Shown piece after piece: positions 10,867 to 21,089 of a DNA stretch of 64,000 nucleotides (position 1 is the first letter of the stretch; every line of letters starts with the position of its first letter). The notes beneath the pieces were generated by a model. The model had not been told where the DNA came from. It searched no databases and was given only the letters and a program-made list of their open reading frames with translations. Position numbers and translations under genes: made by a program. The stretch is taken from assembly GCF_003369915.1 (NCBI RefSeq), contig NC_046674.1, forward strand, positions 26,911,657 through 26,975,656, given 5' to 3'. Origin of the DNA: Drosophila miranda. Its lineage: Eukaryota; Arthropoda; Insecta; Diptera; Drosophilidae.

Positions 10867-11058
10867 GCCAGTTGAACAGTTTGAACAGCAACAGTGTTGC
10901 TGATACTGCTCTAAATAGTCAATGGCCTTCGGAAAGGACTTGTGCGATATGTCCACATTGACAAACGGGCGATCGCCAAGCACAAATGTTTGATAGAGCC
11001 CAACCAGAGCTTCGTAGCCGTCGTTAAGATCAAAGGCACTTCCGGGCTCAGACCCTTT

Positions 11059-13101
11059 GAATTCACGTTCATCCTTGTAGTACAGTTTCTCGGCCTTGGC
11101 ATCCAGGCACAGATTGACTTTGCGAATCTTCTGAAGAACCTGCCACGAAAATTAGGCAGGATCCTGCAATGCAATGCAAAGAACTTACCATCTTCTGAAG
11201 CTCGTCCACATACAGGTAGTTAATCTTGCCGTAGAGTATGGCCCATTTATGTGACTTTGGCTTGGGTTCAAGGAATTGCATGCCATCCATGCGCCACGAA
11301 CCGTTCCTCACCGAGGCCAAATTGTTTTTGTACTCAATCTGAGGCGCATTGAGCGTGCGTGTATTCACGACGATGAAGTCACTGCCCAGACGTATGCCAA
11401 AGTGGCTGATGGTCGGGTCTAAATTGTGCCTGAAATATTCCATCAAGCGGATGATCTTGGCCTTCCTCTCGTTGGTGGAAGTGGCAGCATACTTAATCAT
11501 GGCCGCCACCTGATTAGCTCCATCCTTGCGCTGCGATACGATGAAAAGAAATCAAATCAGGAAATGATTTGCAGTGAAAGAAACTAGTTGAACTCACATT
11601 CAGTGTCTGCCCATCCTCAATGCGACATAGTTCGATAGGCAAGTAAATGTGCTTCAACGGCGGCCCAACATGCAAGCAGAGAAGGTTCGGAAACTTTAAA
11701 TTATACTGCCGAGACTTGTAGTACTCTGCAACGGTCATTTCTTTTCCATCCAGCTCAAATGTCTGAGTGCTAGCCGGAACCTTACAAAGCCCGTTGACTC
11801 TGAAGACGCGCGGGGCGCTGCCAAGACAGGCAGGCGGCTCGTAAATTATATTCATGCCCGTTAGGAATGATTCAATATCAGAACGCTTGTAGTCAAGATT
11901 TGTGCTTTTGTCAATATTCTGTCGCTGATACTGCTCTAAATAGTCAATGATCGTCATGGCCTTCGGAAAGGACTTGTGCGATATGACAAACGGGCGACAC
12001 ATTGACAAACGGGCGATCGCCAAGCACGAATGCTTGATAGAGCCCAACCAGAGCTTCGTAGCAGTCGTTAAGATCAAAGGCACTTCCGGGCTCAGACCTT
12101 TTGAAGAAGGAGCGACCGGCGCGTATGGCGGTGCTGTGACAGGGTGCTGCCAACACAACCTCCAGACACTGCAAGGCTCGCATGGGCTTGTCATATATCT
12201 TATCCTTCATATAGCTGTAAAAATGGAAAATTGCATTATGCCGATTCTCTGCCGACACATTTCGTTCAGTATAACGGTCCACTCACCTTCTCAGCGGTTT
12301 CAGATCGACCTCCAAGTCCTCCGTCTCCTTGAGTTCCAGAGTGTAATTCAGGGTACGGCCGTGGTGATCTGTTACCTGGACGGCAGGAAAGCAAGTTTCA
12401 CTTCAAGCTCGGCGACAACACAACAACACTTACTTTCACTTCTTGGTCCTGGGAGCTGCATTTTAGCTTCACAACTGAGTAGCACGATGCACGTCCATCA
12501 AATGCGGCAATCGCACCGCCCAAGTGTTGAACTCTGTACTGCTCAAAAGCCTGACGATAGAACTTCTTAGGACGCTCTGGCGTGATCTTCACATCGTAGT
12601 AATGGGCCACCGCAGGCATTTTGTCCAAGTTAACGTCGAGATAATTGACAGATACTTGACCAGATTTTCCCAAAGTTCCACGCGGCGGAGGCAGACCTCG
12701 TCCCTGGGCTCCTGGCCATTGGGGGAGTTCGCCTTGCGGCTGGCGAGAACTATAGAGCTGGGAGCCTCCTTGGCGTTGTTGATTACCGCCCTGTCCTCGC
12801 TGTTGTCCTGCGTGCTGTTGTAGGTTCTGTTTTTCCATAGCATCGCTGGGTGGCTGCTGCTGCTTCTCTTCCTCCTTCTGCAAGCCAGAGGCGGCAGGAC
12901 CTCCATTTGGGGGGTTATTAGCCTGTTCTCCATCCGCAACAGCAGCTAAAGATTCGTGAAGAGAGAAAGAATTGATGGTAAACAATCGATACACGGACCT
13001 GCGCTAAAAAGATCTAAAACAAAACAAAATATCCTCCAATATCCAAAATTGACGTGTAGAATTATTTTGTAACTAAATTTCAAACCTTCATTCTTACCCA
13101 T
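11059..13101 (-). pseudogene. AGO2: Ago2 copy U1b: exons 1, A, B, C, D and start of E
   Basis: Exon 1 start codon 13101-13099; A 12434-12945; B 12287-12375; C 11598-12214; D 11189-11530; E fragment 11059-11139. Exon C has the 11 bases lost in other copies but is 617 bp instead of 607 because of a short duplication of the CAAACGGGCGA segment near 11990-12020, which shifts the frame within the DRPFVNV region. Exon D (RKDGANQVAAMIKYAAT, then the NLDPTISHFGIRLGSDFIVV core) is intact. Exon E then runs directly, in frame, into exon C sequence of U1a at [15 protein letters not shown]. All splice sites are consensus. Confidence 0.88.
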
Positions 13102-14992
13102 ATGAAATGGGAACAATCAAGTATGCCTTTGAATGAAATGTCAAAATTTCAAAAAAAAAAGAAATTTTTTTTTTTAATTTTTCCAATTTTACTAAATTTG
13201 ACCGAGTCCTGGATCCTACTATGCGATGGAAACATAACTTATGTAGGGATCTAGGGGGTTTTCGCTGTTGTTGGAACCGCACACGTATCGCATATTTACC
13301 GAATTTGTACCAAAAGGTACAACTCCACCTGCCTTTTTGTTGATGTTGTTGCAGGGGCTTCCCGACAACCCGACAACCCGCTTCAGGGTTTTTGGTTTTT
13401 AAAAATTCCCACTGCTGCTTTTAATTTTGTATTTCACTTACTATTTTCTTTTTCCATTTTTCTTTTTCTTTTCGATTTTATATCCTTTCCCGACGACTGA
13501 ACTGTTTCGAATGACTGAAATATTTATTTCCTGTTGGCTAAACTTTTTGCTCTAAATTTGTTTGACGAATAACACTGTGCTGTGTGATCGATTCCAATAA
13601 TCTTGTAGTCGAGTCTGTTTGTTTATGATTCAGTTTTATCAGGTGTGCAGTTAGTTATCGCTCAATTAAAAACTTCGACTTTCATTTCCTAGTAACGCTC
13701 TCAGAAAAACCAGAAAATTAGTTAGCGCTAATGCACATATGTATGTACCTCCAGCATTTAAACCAAATGGGCAGTGTAGTATGGTGTCGGAAGACAGAGC
13801 TGGACGTTCACAGCCTAAAGTCGTCGCTCTTCTCCTTGCACCGATCCGCGTAAATGAACGCTAAAATAAAACGTTTTAGACATGCTATGGAGTCGCTCCA
13901 TGCAGCCCTGATCATTGATCCACGATCACCGATCCCTATCGCCAGAGCCAAATCCGGCTGCATATTGCGTTGAACGCGTGGGAGTCTCAGTTCAGATTGG
14001 TTTCGATTCGCCAGCCAGTTCCTTTCTATATGAATTTTTTTTGGGTCAGCTTATCTGTGAATATAGCCTGGGGGCTCTCATCTTCTATCTGAGCTGTACC
14101 ACCTCGCACCACGCTCCTTTATCCCTCGCATTTAAGTACTTTAAGTCCTTGGATATGTACACCGCCGCGGATACGTTATATTTGTAAAATGTAATTCCTC
14201 CCAACTGCATCCTCGCAGTCTCCCCAGTTAATCAGCGAAACAGCTCCTGCGCTTATCCTGTGCCTATGCACTGCCCTACCCTACCCTACCATCATTGTAG
14301 AAACCCCCACTAGTCGTAGTTTACGGTTTAAGCGAATTTTTTTATAGTTTCTAAGTGGAAAATAAAATACAAAATCCACAACAGATTATATCATTCTTTC
14401 CTTATTCCGTCACTGCGCGAGGGGCCCGCTTAGAGTCCGTGAAGAAGAGATATCAATTGGATTGGATAATATACTAAGTATATCCCTGAGGAATTTTTTT
14501 GCATTTAACAAAACGAAATGAAAGAATTGTTTATATCGGACTATCGGTCTATCTATTATAAATAATATCTACTCGTACTCGTATTCAAAGTCAAAATTCT
14601 CGTACCATCTGCAGGGGTATAACAAGACAAGAATTCTTCAACCACGAATATGTTCAATTCTCCAGAATTTGCGCGAGTATATGAGTATACCTTTATTTAT
14701 ACAGGTTCAGATATTATTGGAGGGATGGATGGGCGCGATTATTATTTTTCGTACATCCAATACCAGTGACCTGGGACTTCCTTTCTGATGACCTGTGGGG
14801 AAATCTCCTGCGCCTGTGCCTGTGACTAGTCCAGGGGATCTCCGAAACCCCTTACAGAAAAGGCTAAAGGAGGAGGGAGAGGCCACACGCACACAAATGT
14901 TAGTCAGTCATATCGAATCGAATCGGATCGTGGACAGCTTATAGTTACCTATTTCTTCGGTGGATTGCAGCTCGAGGCCAAGCAATACAACC
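13102..14992. other. Spacer between Ago2 5' end and gene X, U1
   Basis: Expected to hold the Ago2 promoter on the minus strand. Landmarks: A/T runs (13140-13195), a GTTGTTG-rich stretch (13265-13350), a pyrimidine-rich tract (13440-13500), the TPR-like fragment (13887-14187), a CCCTA triplet repeat (14273-14290) and an AATAAA motif near 14361. No complete gene recognised. Confidence 0.6.
13887..14187 (+). pseudogene. Possible TPR-protein (Cdc27-like?) gene fragment
   Basis: Two short plus-strand frames overlap here. The first, from ATG 13887, reads like one tetratricopeptide helix pair (AMESLHAALIIDPRSPIPIA, resembling the A..AL..DP..P pattern). The second (13915-14187) continues in another frame with FDSPASSFLYEFFLGQLI, which loosely resembles the next TPR of Cdc27/APC3. 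If real it is a decayed fragment. The match is by eye only and could be chance. Present in every unit. Confidence 0.22.
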
Positions 14993-15590
14993 TCATTGGT
15001 CTCTGTACAAATTGCGACTTGTGGTATTGTATTGCTGGTCCCATTTTTCCTCCCAGCTAAGAAGATTCCCGACAGCGATAGCAGGCTCTTTTGGATTGTC
15101 CATGGGATGCTTGCGCTTGCGTCCGTTGGGTTGCCCAATGGGTGGCCATGGCTCTGGCAATATCGACCTGCTGAGCTCCTCGTCGATTTTTTCCTTACGC
15201 TCCATCACTTGTTTTTTCCATGCTTCCTCCCACACAAGAAGATCGTGGACAGCCTTTTCGTCAACCGGATTGCACCCTGGTCTGGGCTGCCAAGCGCTGG
15301 GGGCTAGGCAAGGTGGGGAACTATAGACTTATAACTCTGTGAATGAAACCCGAGTCTGCTTTAAGTTTTTCGCTGCAGTGGATAGGATATATACATCATG
15401 TGCAGCTTATGCGATAGCCTACCGAGTATTTCTGCAGAAGATGCATCTTCTTACCTTGAAATTTCATCGTTGACGTCATTCTGCGTTTCATCCTCGAATA
15501 ATGCACTGAAATATAGAATTTTTGCATAGTGTTTTGCATGAAAATGAAATGAAAATGTTCTTTTAAATACCTCATAATTTCTTGCTCCAT
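14993..15590 (-). CDS. Gene X copy U1: three exons, 124 aa, unrecognised
   Basis: Exon 1 is 15571-15590 (MEQEIM plus two bases, donor GTATTT); exon 2 is 15455-15505 (ALFEDEAQNDVNDEIS, acceptor ATATTTCAG, donor GTAAGA); exon 3 is 14993-15296 (acceptor CCCCCAG). Both introns are phase 2 and the joined frame is exactly 125 codons including the stop. The product is acidic at the N-terminus, then rich in Trp, Lys and Glu (VWEEAWKKQVMERKEKIDEEL), with a central proline segment (ILPEPWPPIGQPNGRKRKH) and a SWEEKWDQQYN tail. WEE.W occurs twice. No signal peptide or membrane segment. I do not recognise the family. Consistent splice phases and open frames in most units argue that it is a real gene; a downstream frame (QSTEEIGNY) might be a further exon or 3' UTR. 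Confidence 0.6.
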
Positions 15591-16317
15591 GATCTTCCTT
15601 TTTTGTTGTATTCTCGCTCTGTCCTAATTCTCTGGTGTTTGTATTGTTCAGATGGCTCCTTTTAATTGAATCCTTTTTTTACCAATGAAGTGGAGTGGAA
15701 ATATTGGTTTTTTACTTGTCACAAAAAATGCAACTCTGGCTTGGACTGAGCACTGGCCCAACACTGCTCAGCGTTAAGCCCAATCAAGTCACGAAACGTC
15801 TTTTAACACATATGTATATGTTCCGTGCACCGATGAACTTTTCCTGTACTGTACTGTTTTCTCCACTTTTTTGTTTGTTGCTGTTTGTTGATTAATTAAT
15901 AATACAAAGGGGTTGCGTTATGGTTTGATCCATTCTCTATATTTTCCTAATTTTCTCACGCGGACCGCACTGAACCTATCTTATGCACTTTTATGCACTG
16001 GATCTGGCTTCGGGACCGTCTCAATTGCAGCAATATATTGCTACTTCACTTCACAGAAGGTCCAAAGGTCCTAGCCTAACGGGAATGAGTTAAAAGTATT
16101 ATGGCTCTTAACGAATAGCGTGGCATATAAGACGCATTAAATTTAACAGCTAACAATGTAAGGACATCATTTCATGTCGCTTCTTGGTTCATATCCTGTG
16201 TGAACAAAATTTTCATAAAATCATAAAAGCTCCGCTTAGAGTACGACGCTACAACCGACCAACTCAATAAGGAGTTACCATCATAACCGATCATAGACAT
16301 AATTTAATGCAGATAAC
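15591..16317. other. Divergent region between gene X and gene S, U1
   Basis: Gene X (-) and gene S (+) are divergently arranged here, so this 0.7 kb should hold both promoters. A decayed reading frame near 15920-16090 (TALNL..., HIATSLHRRSKGP) is open only in U2 (24696-24908) and is unrecognised. Confidence 0.5.
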
Positions 16318-16589
16318 ATGGAGGAAATGAAAGAGGTAAGAGAGATGATATTTATCAACAAAAAGAACATTTTAATTTGGTAAAAAAAATATTTATATTT
16401 ACATTTTAGGTTCTTGAAACGCTGAACTCAGAAGATTCTGAATCTATTGAGGTGGTAAAAGAGCTGGTAGACGCGAAGGTGCTAACATTAGCAAAGTCAA
16501 TGGATTCATTTAAGGAAGCTGAAAATATTGTTCATAACATAACTGGTGGTTTTGGAATAGATTTCAAAACGTCAGAGCCTCTTAAATAA
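16318..16589 (+). CDS. Gene S copy U1: two exons, 65 aa, unrecognised
   Basis: Exon 1 16318-16335 (MEEMKE), intron with GTAAGA donor and ACATTTTAG acceptor, exon 2 16410-16589 (VLETLNSEDSESIEVVKELV ... FKTSEPLK stop). The intron is phase 0. An in-frame stop precedes the ATG, supporting this start, and the ATG has an AACATGG context. The protein is short, acidic and probably helical (heptad-like Leu/Val spacing in residues 7-50), with a GGFGIDF motif near the end. No family recognised. Four copies in the array (U1, U2, U4, U6) all keep the frame and splice sites. Confidence 0.55.
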
Positions 16590-17109
16590 TAATTTAGAGA
16601 AAATGTTGTATATTTCCCCTAGTTTACTAGTTGACAATTGTTAATCAAATTTCAATATATATATCACCTTTAAATCGTTTTTATATTATTGTGATTTGAT
16701 TAACATATTATATTTGTGCATATTCTTTGCAGAATATGCATATGTTATTATTATTATGCATACTTTGGCATATATTATGCATATGCATATACAAATATGT
16801 AAGAAAGCCAAGCCTCGAAAACCATCGATTACGATTCGCTTTTGACGCATACATTGTACAATGTGCAGTATTAAATAAATAGTTTAAAATGGAAAAAATA
16901 ATCTCAAATATATTTTATTTTATTGAGATGTAATTGGGATGTAGATAACAGTGGCGCCATTCGGTTTTATTCATTTTCTGACAGTCTGGCAGCGCCTATT
17001 ACAGCTGCTGAAGCGAACGCACCGTTATACTGTACAAATGTAGGCAATGTGAAAATAATTAAATAGATCGAAAATCTCTCATTATGAGTCAAATGCTGTT
17101 AATTTTCAG
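16590..17109. other. Gene S 3' flank, TGCATA hairpin cluster and mos 5' flank
   Basis: AT-rich. Contains the hairpin at 16718-16739 and the repeated TGCATA motifs up to 16798, then a conserved 250-bp block before the mos pseudogene. No gene seen. Confidence 0.5.
16718..16798. repeat. TGCATA-rich cluster with a perfect 9-bp hairpin
   Basis: GCATATTCT and AGAATATGC form a perfect inverted repeat around a TTGC loop (16718-16739), followed by several overlapping TATGCATA palindromes. Equivalents lie at 5620-5712, 25509-25640, 32512-32640, 40374-40446 and 49568-49665. The cluster varies in length between units and the junctions that remove gene S fall at or in it. Confidence 0.8.
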
Positions 17110-17855
17110 TAGCTAATCGACAAATTGAGCTTGTGCTTACCACGCCGAAGCGCAATCACTTGCTTAAGGATGTTCCCCCATCCGCACCAGGTGTCAGATT
17201 CTCGGCCGCAGTGCATAGGGTACAGTTTTTAAGTCAATTTATCGCGGTATTTTTGACCCAATAAAATGGATATATCTTATTGATTGCCTCTGAACTATGA
17301 ACAGATTACTCCGCTCGAAGATTATCAAGGGACAGGCTGTCTGTACGCTGCACAATAAGTCGCATTTGCTGAATTTGGATCACACAAACATTGTGCGTCT
17401 CATAATAACAGAGTCCGCTGTTGCCTTTAGTATTATCGTTATGGAGTGTCCGTAGGATACTGGACACGCTAGCGTTGGCCTTCATCCACAGAGTGCTGTA
17501 TGTGATTCGGTTGGACATTGTGGCTGCTCTGCGCTACTGTGTGCTCAACGTGCTCCGCGTGGACTTCAAGCCTGCCAAAATTTTGGTAACTGCCAGCGCA
17601 ACTACATTTCCAAGCTGTGCTACATAGGGTCATACATTAAAATTGGCGAGTTTTGAGCCCGCCAGAGCCAGAGAAATGCCAGGGGCACCCTTTCTCTGCA
17701 AGCCCTGCGCTCGGATCCACTTTCAGGCGCCTCGGCCACTCCCTGGTTTGGCATGTGTCAAATGCAGTGCAGTCGCTGCAACGACTCCATCACTTACCAA
17801 GTGGTCAAGCCCTCTCCGGCGACTACCCCAAGAGAGCACCCCTCGTCGGCTGTAA
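17110..17855 (+). pseudogene. mos: mos-like kinase pseudogene, U2
   Basis: Same remnants and the same stops as U1, plus few private changes (for example GCC for GCG in the WMNANAS antisense region near 17480). The shared lesions show the gene was already dead before the amplification. Confidence 0.7.
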
Positions 17856-18329
17856 CGTGAATTTGTACGTGAGTGAGAGCAGTTCTCGGGCGGATATATT
17901 AGCGTGCCGCAATCTAAATTTCAAAACATCGTGCAGCAGTAGCCGTGAGCTAAAGAGGAAGCACACGCAGAACAGATAAACGCTTTATTTTGATAGTCCG
18001 GCGCTATCGGATCTGAACCTAAGCTGCTGGGGGATCGAGCCTAATTTCCACACGAGCCCTATTCTTCTGAGGAATAACCTGGAGCTCATCTTGAGCAGAA
18101 GCTCTCCCGCCGGCTTGCTTTTCGGCTTATGTCGTGATTAGGTCGTGTTCGTTTGTAATTTGTTTGTATTATTTGCACTGTTTTATAAGCAATTACCATA
18201 GCAATCTTTCGATTGATTGATCTTTGATTAAATTTTACATTAGGGGCAAGACAGGTGTGGGTCAATAATTTATATTTTGTAACTTCTTTTTCGTTTAGAA
18301 GAAGTGAAGATATTGTGTTAGTTTCCTGC

Positions 18330-21089
18330 CTAAACAAAATACATAGGGTTCGTCTTCATGAACTCTGGCACTATCAAACGCTTTGCGTACTCCTCCTGGG
18401 GAGAACGAAACTTGGTGCAGCTGGAAGAAAAGCAGTCAAGATGACATTATCAGAACGAAAATATGAAACAATAATAATAATAATATCGCACCCAGTAAGG
18501 TAGACACGTCCACGTGCCGCAGCCAAATGTGCCAAATATGCCGGAGCCGGATAAGACACTGCGCTGTTGCAACGAGGAAACATGTGACAAAGATTGTATG
18601 TCAATTTCTGCAGTACATCAATATCCAAGTTGCCCGTATTCTCGATTACGTTGTAACGCGTCAGCTTGGCCGTCCCCTGAATCGACTGATGACTGACCAT
18701 GAAGAACTGCATCTCATTGGGATGGACAATGGTGCGATCGACGACGGTTCCCGGAACAACGTTGTTGAACTTGTTGTATTGCGATGGAACTCCGTTCGGA
18801 AAGAAGCGCGTATGATGCCGCTTAACTACAATGACGCAGCAAATCTTGGGCTTAGTGTGCAGCTGAAAGGAGGCGAAGGTCGATTAGTGATATACAATTA
18901 CAAGGTTTCTGGATGCAAGAGTTCAACTTACCTTGCTGCAGGCGGCAGAAATTCCTCTCAACTCTTTATTCTTGATGTTGGGAAACTGGCCATCGCTTAC
19001 GCCATCACGATAATAGATTATGTGCTCGGGGTAGGATTGTTGGAACTTATGAAGTTCATCCTTGTACTACAGTTTCTCGGCCTTGGCATCCAGGCACAGA
19101 TTGACTTTGCGACTCTTCTGAAGAGCCTGCCACGAAAATTAGGCAGGATCCTGCAATGCAATGCAAAGAACTTACCATCTTCTGAAGCTCGTCCACATAC
19201 AGGTAGTTAATCTTGCCGTAGAGTATGGCCCATTTATGTGACTTTGGCTTGGGTTCAAGGAATTGCATGCCATCCATGCGCCACGAACCGTTCCTCAACG
19301 AGGCCAAATTGTTTTTGTACTCAATCTGAGGCGCATTGAGCGTGCGTGTATTCACGACGATGAAGTCACTGCCCAGACGTATGCCAAAGTGGCTGATGGT
19401 CGGGTCTAAATTGTGCCTGAAATATTCCATCAAGCGGATGATCTTGGCCTTCCTCTCGTTGGAGGAAGTGGCAGCATACTTAATCATGGCCGCCACCTGA
19501 TTAGCTCCATCCTTGCGCTGCGATACGATGAAAAGAAATCAAATCAGGAAATGATTTGCAGTGAAAGAAACTAGTTGAACTCACATTCAGTGTCTGCCCA
19601 TCCTCAATGCGACATAGTTCGATAGGCAAGTAAATGTGCTTCAACGGCGGCCCAACATGCAAGCAGAGAAGGTTCGGAAACTTTAAATTATACTGCCGAG
19701 ACTTGTAGTACTCTGCAACGGTCATTTCTTTTCCATCCAGCTCAAATGTCTGAGTGCTAGCCGGAACCTTACAAAGCCCGTTGACTCTGAAGACGCGCGG
19801 GGCGCTGCCAAGACAGGCAGGCGGCTCGTAAATTATATTCATGCCCGTTAGGAATGATTCAATATCAGAACGCTTGTAGTCAAGATTTGTGCTTTTGTCA
19901 ATATTCTGTCGCTGATACTGCTCTAAATAGTCAATGATCGTCATGGCCTTCGGAAAGGACTTGTGCGATATGTCCACATTGACAAACGGGCGATCGCCAA
20001 GCACGAATGTTTAATAGAGCGCAACCAGAGCTTCGTAGCCATCGTTAAGATCAAAGGCACTTCCGGGCTCAGACCTTTTGAAGAAGGAGCGACCGGCGCG
20101 TATGGCGGTGCTATGACAGGGTGCTGCCAACACAACCTCCAGACACTGCAAGGCTCGCATGGGCTTGTCATATATCTTATCCTTCATATAGCTGTAAAAA
20201 TGGAAAATTGCATTATGCCGATTCTCTGCCGACACATTTCGTTCAGTATAACGGTCCACTCACCTTCTCAGCTAGTTCAGATCGACCTCCAAGTCCTCCG
20301 TCTCCTTGAGTTCCAGAGTGTAATTCAGGGTACGGCCGTGGTGATCTGTTACCTGGACGGCAGGAAAGCAAGTTTCACTTCAAAGGTGCATCAAGCTCGG
20401 GGACAACACAACAACACTTACTTTCACTTCTTGGCCCTGGGAGCTGCATTTTAGCTTCACAACTGAGTAGCACGATGCACGTCCATCAAATGCGGCAATC
20501 GCACCGCCCAAGTGTTCAACTCTGTACTGCTCAAAAGCCTGACGATAGAACTTCTTAGGACGCTCTGGCGTGATCTTCACATCGTAGTGATAGGCCACCG
20601 CAGGCATTTTGTCCAAGTTAACGTCGAGATAATTGACAGATACTTGACCAGATTTTCCCAAAGTTCCACGCGGCGGAGGCAGACCTCGTCCCTGGGCTCC
20701 TGGCCATTGGGGGAGTTCGCCTTGCGGCTGGCGAGAACTACAGAGCTGGGAGCCTCCTTGGCGTTGTTGATTACCGCCCTGTCCTCGCTGTTGTCCTGCG
20801 TGCTGTTGTCGGTTCTGTTTTTCCATAGCATCGCTGTGTGGCTGCTGCTGCTTCTCTTCCTCCTTCTGCAAGCCAGAGGCGGCAGGACCTCCATTTGGGG
20901 GGTGAGTAGCCTGTTCTCCGTCCGCACCAGCAGCTAAAGATTCGTGAAGAGAGGAAGAATTGATGGTAAACAATCGATTCACGGACCTGCGCTAAAAAGA
21001 TCTAAAACAAAACAAAATATCCTCCAATATCCAAAATTGACGTGTAGAATTATTTTGTAACTAAATTTCAAACCTTCATTCTTACCCAT
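18330..21089 (-). pseudogene. AGO2: Ago2 copy U2, exon E largely deleted
   Basis: Exons: G 18330-18420, F 18492-18862, E remnant 18932-19126, D 19176-19517, C 19585-20191, B 20274-20352 or slightly beyond by alignment, A 20422-20933, exon 1 start codon 21089-21087. Exon C is full length without the 11-bp deletion. Exon E has lost 453 bp (151 codons, in frame), which takes out the first catalytic Asp region of PIWI (GADVTHP). Further stops: TAG in the exon E remnant (CTG-TAG-TAC), TAA after VALY in exon C, and TAG in exon B (DLN-stop-LR). It cannot encode a working Argonaute. Confidence 0.88.

Larger units (their letters stand above)
9254..10894 (-). other. tws: Processed retrocopy of twins (PP2A B55) inside Ago2 exon C, U1
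   Basis: An intronless mRNA-like insert: about 28 nt of 5' leader, a full ORF (10866-9535) and about 280 nt of 3' UTR ending in a short A-rich tract (near 9254-9262). It splits Ago2 exon C between CTGTT and GCTGATACTG of the undisturbed copies. TGTT occurs on both sides (9250-9253 and 10895-10898), a possible 4-bp target duplication. The lack of introns, the UTRs, the A-rich end and the foreign location indicate LINE-mediated retroposition. The U5 copy sits at the identical site, so it was duplicated with the amplicon. Confidence 0.88.
7232..11058 (-). pseudogene. AGO2: Ago2 copy U1a: exons G to C, interrupted by tws retrocopy
   Basis: Exons: G 7232-7322 (ends in MYFV stop), F 7393-7763, E 7833-8480, D 8530-8871, C 3' part 8939-9253, then the tws insertion, and C middle part 10899-11058. 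PIWI signatures are clear: GADVTHPSPDQ, YYRDGVSDGQF and YLAHLAAARGR. Lesions: a TAG in exon E (codon for Lys in KAEK, near 8438), a TAA at the end of exon D (Tyr codon of YVDEL, near 8551), the 11-bp frameshifting deletion in exon C (near 8998) and a TAG near 9219. The exon F/G intron has a weak GTGCGA donor shared by all copies. At 11058/11059 exon C is fused to exon E sequence, in frame. Not a functional Ago2. Confidence 0.9.
5820..16904. repeat. Amplicon unit U1 (11.1 kb, composite)
   Basis: The longest unit. Order: mos pseudogene (+, 6013-6757), Ago2 3' flank, Ago2 part 1a with the tws retrocopy (-, 7232-11058), a rearrangement junction, Ago2 part 1b (-, 11059-13101), spacer, gene X (-, 14993-15590) and gene S (+, 16318-16589). 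It appears to be two Ago2 copies joined by unequal recombination between exon C of one and exon E of another. Confidence 0.9.

Noticed and set aside
14273-14290. CCCTACCCTACCCTA resembling a telomere repeat
   Set aside because: Only three repeats and present in every unit's spacer; Drosophila telomeres do not use such repeats.
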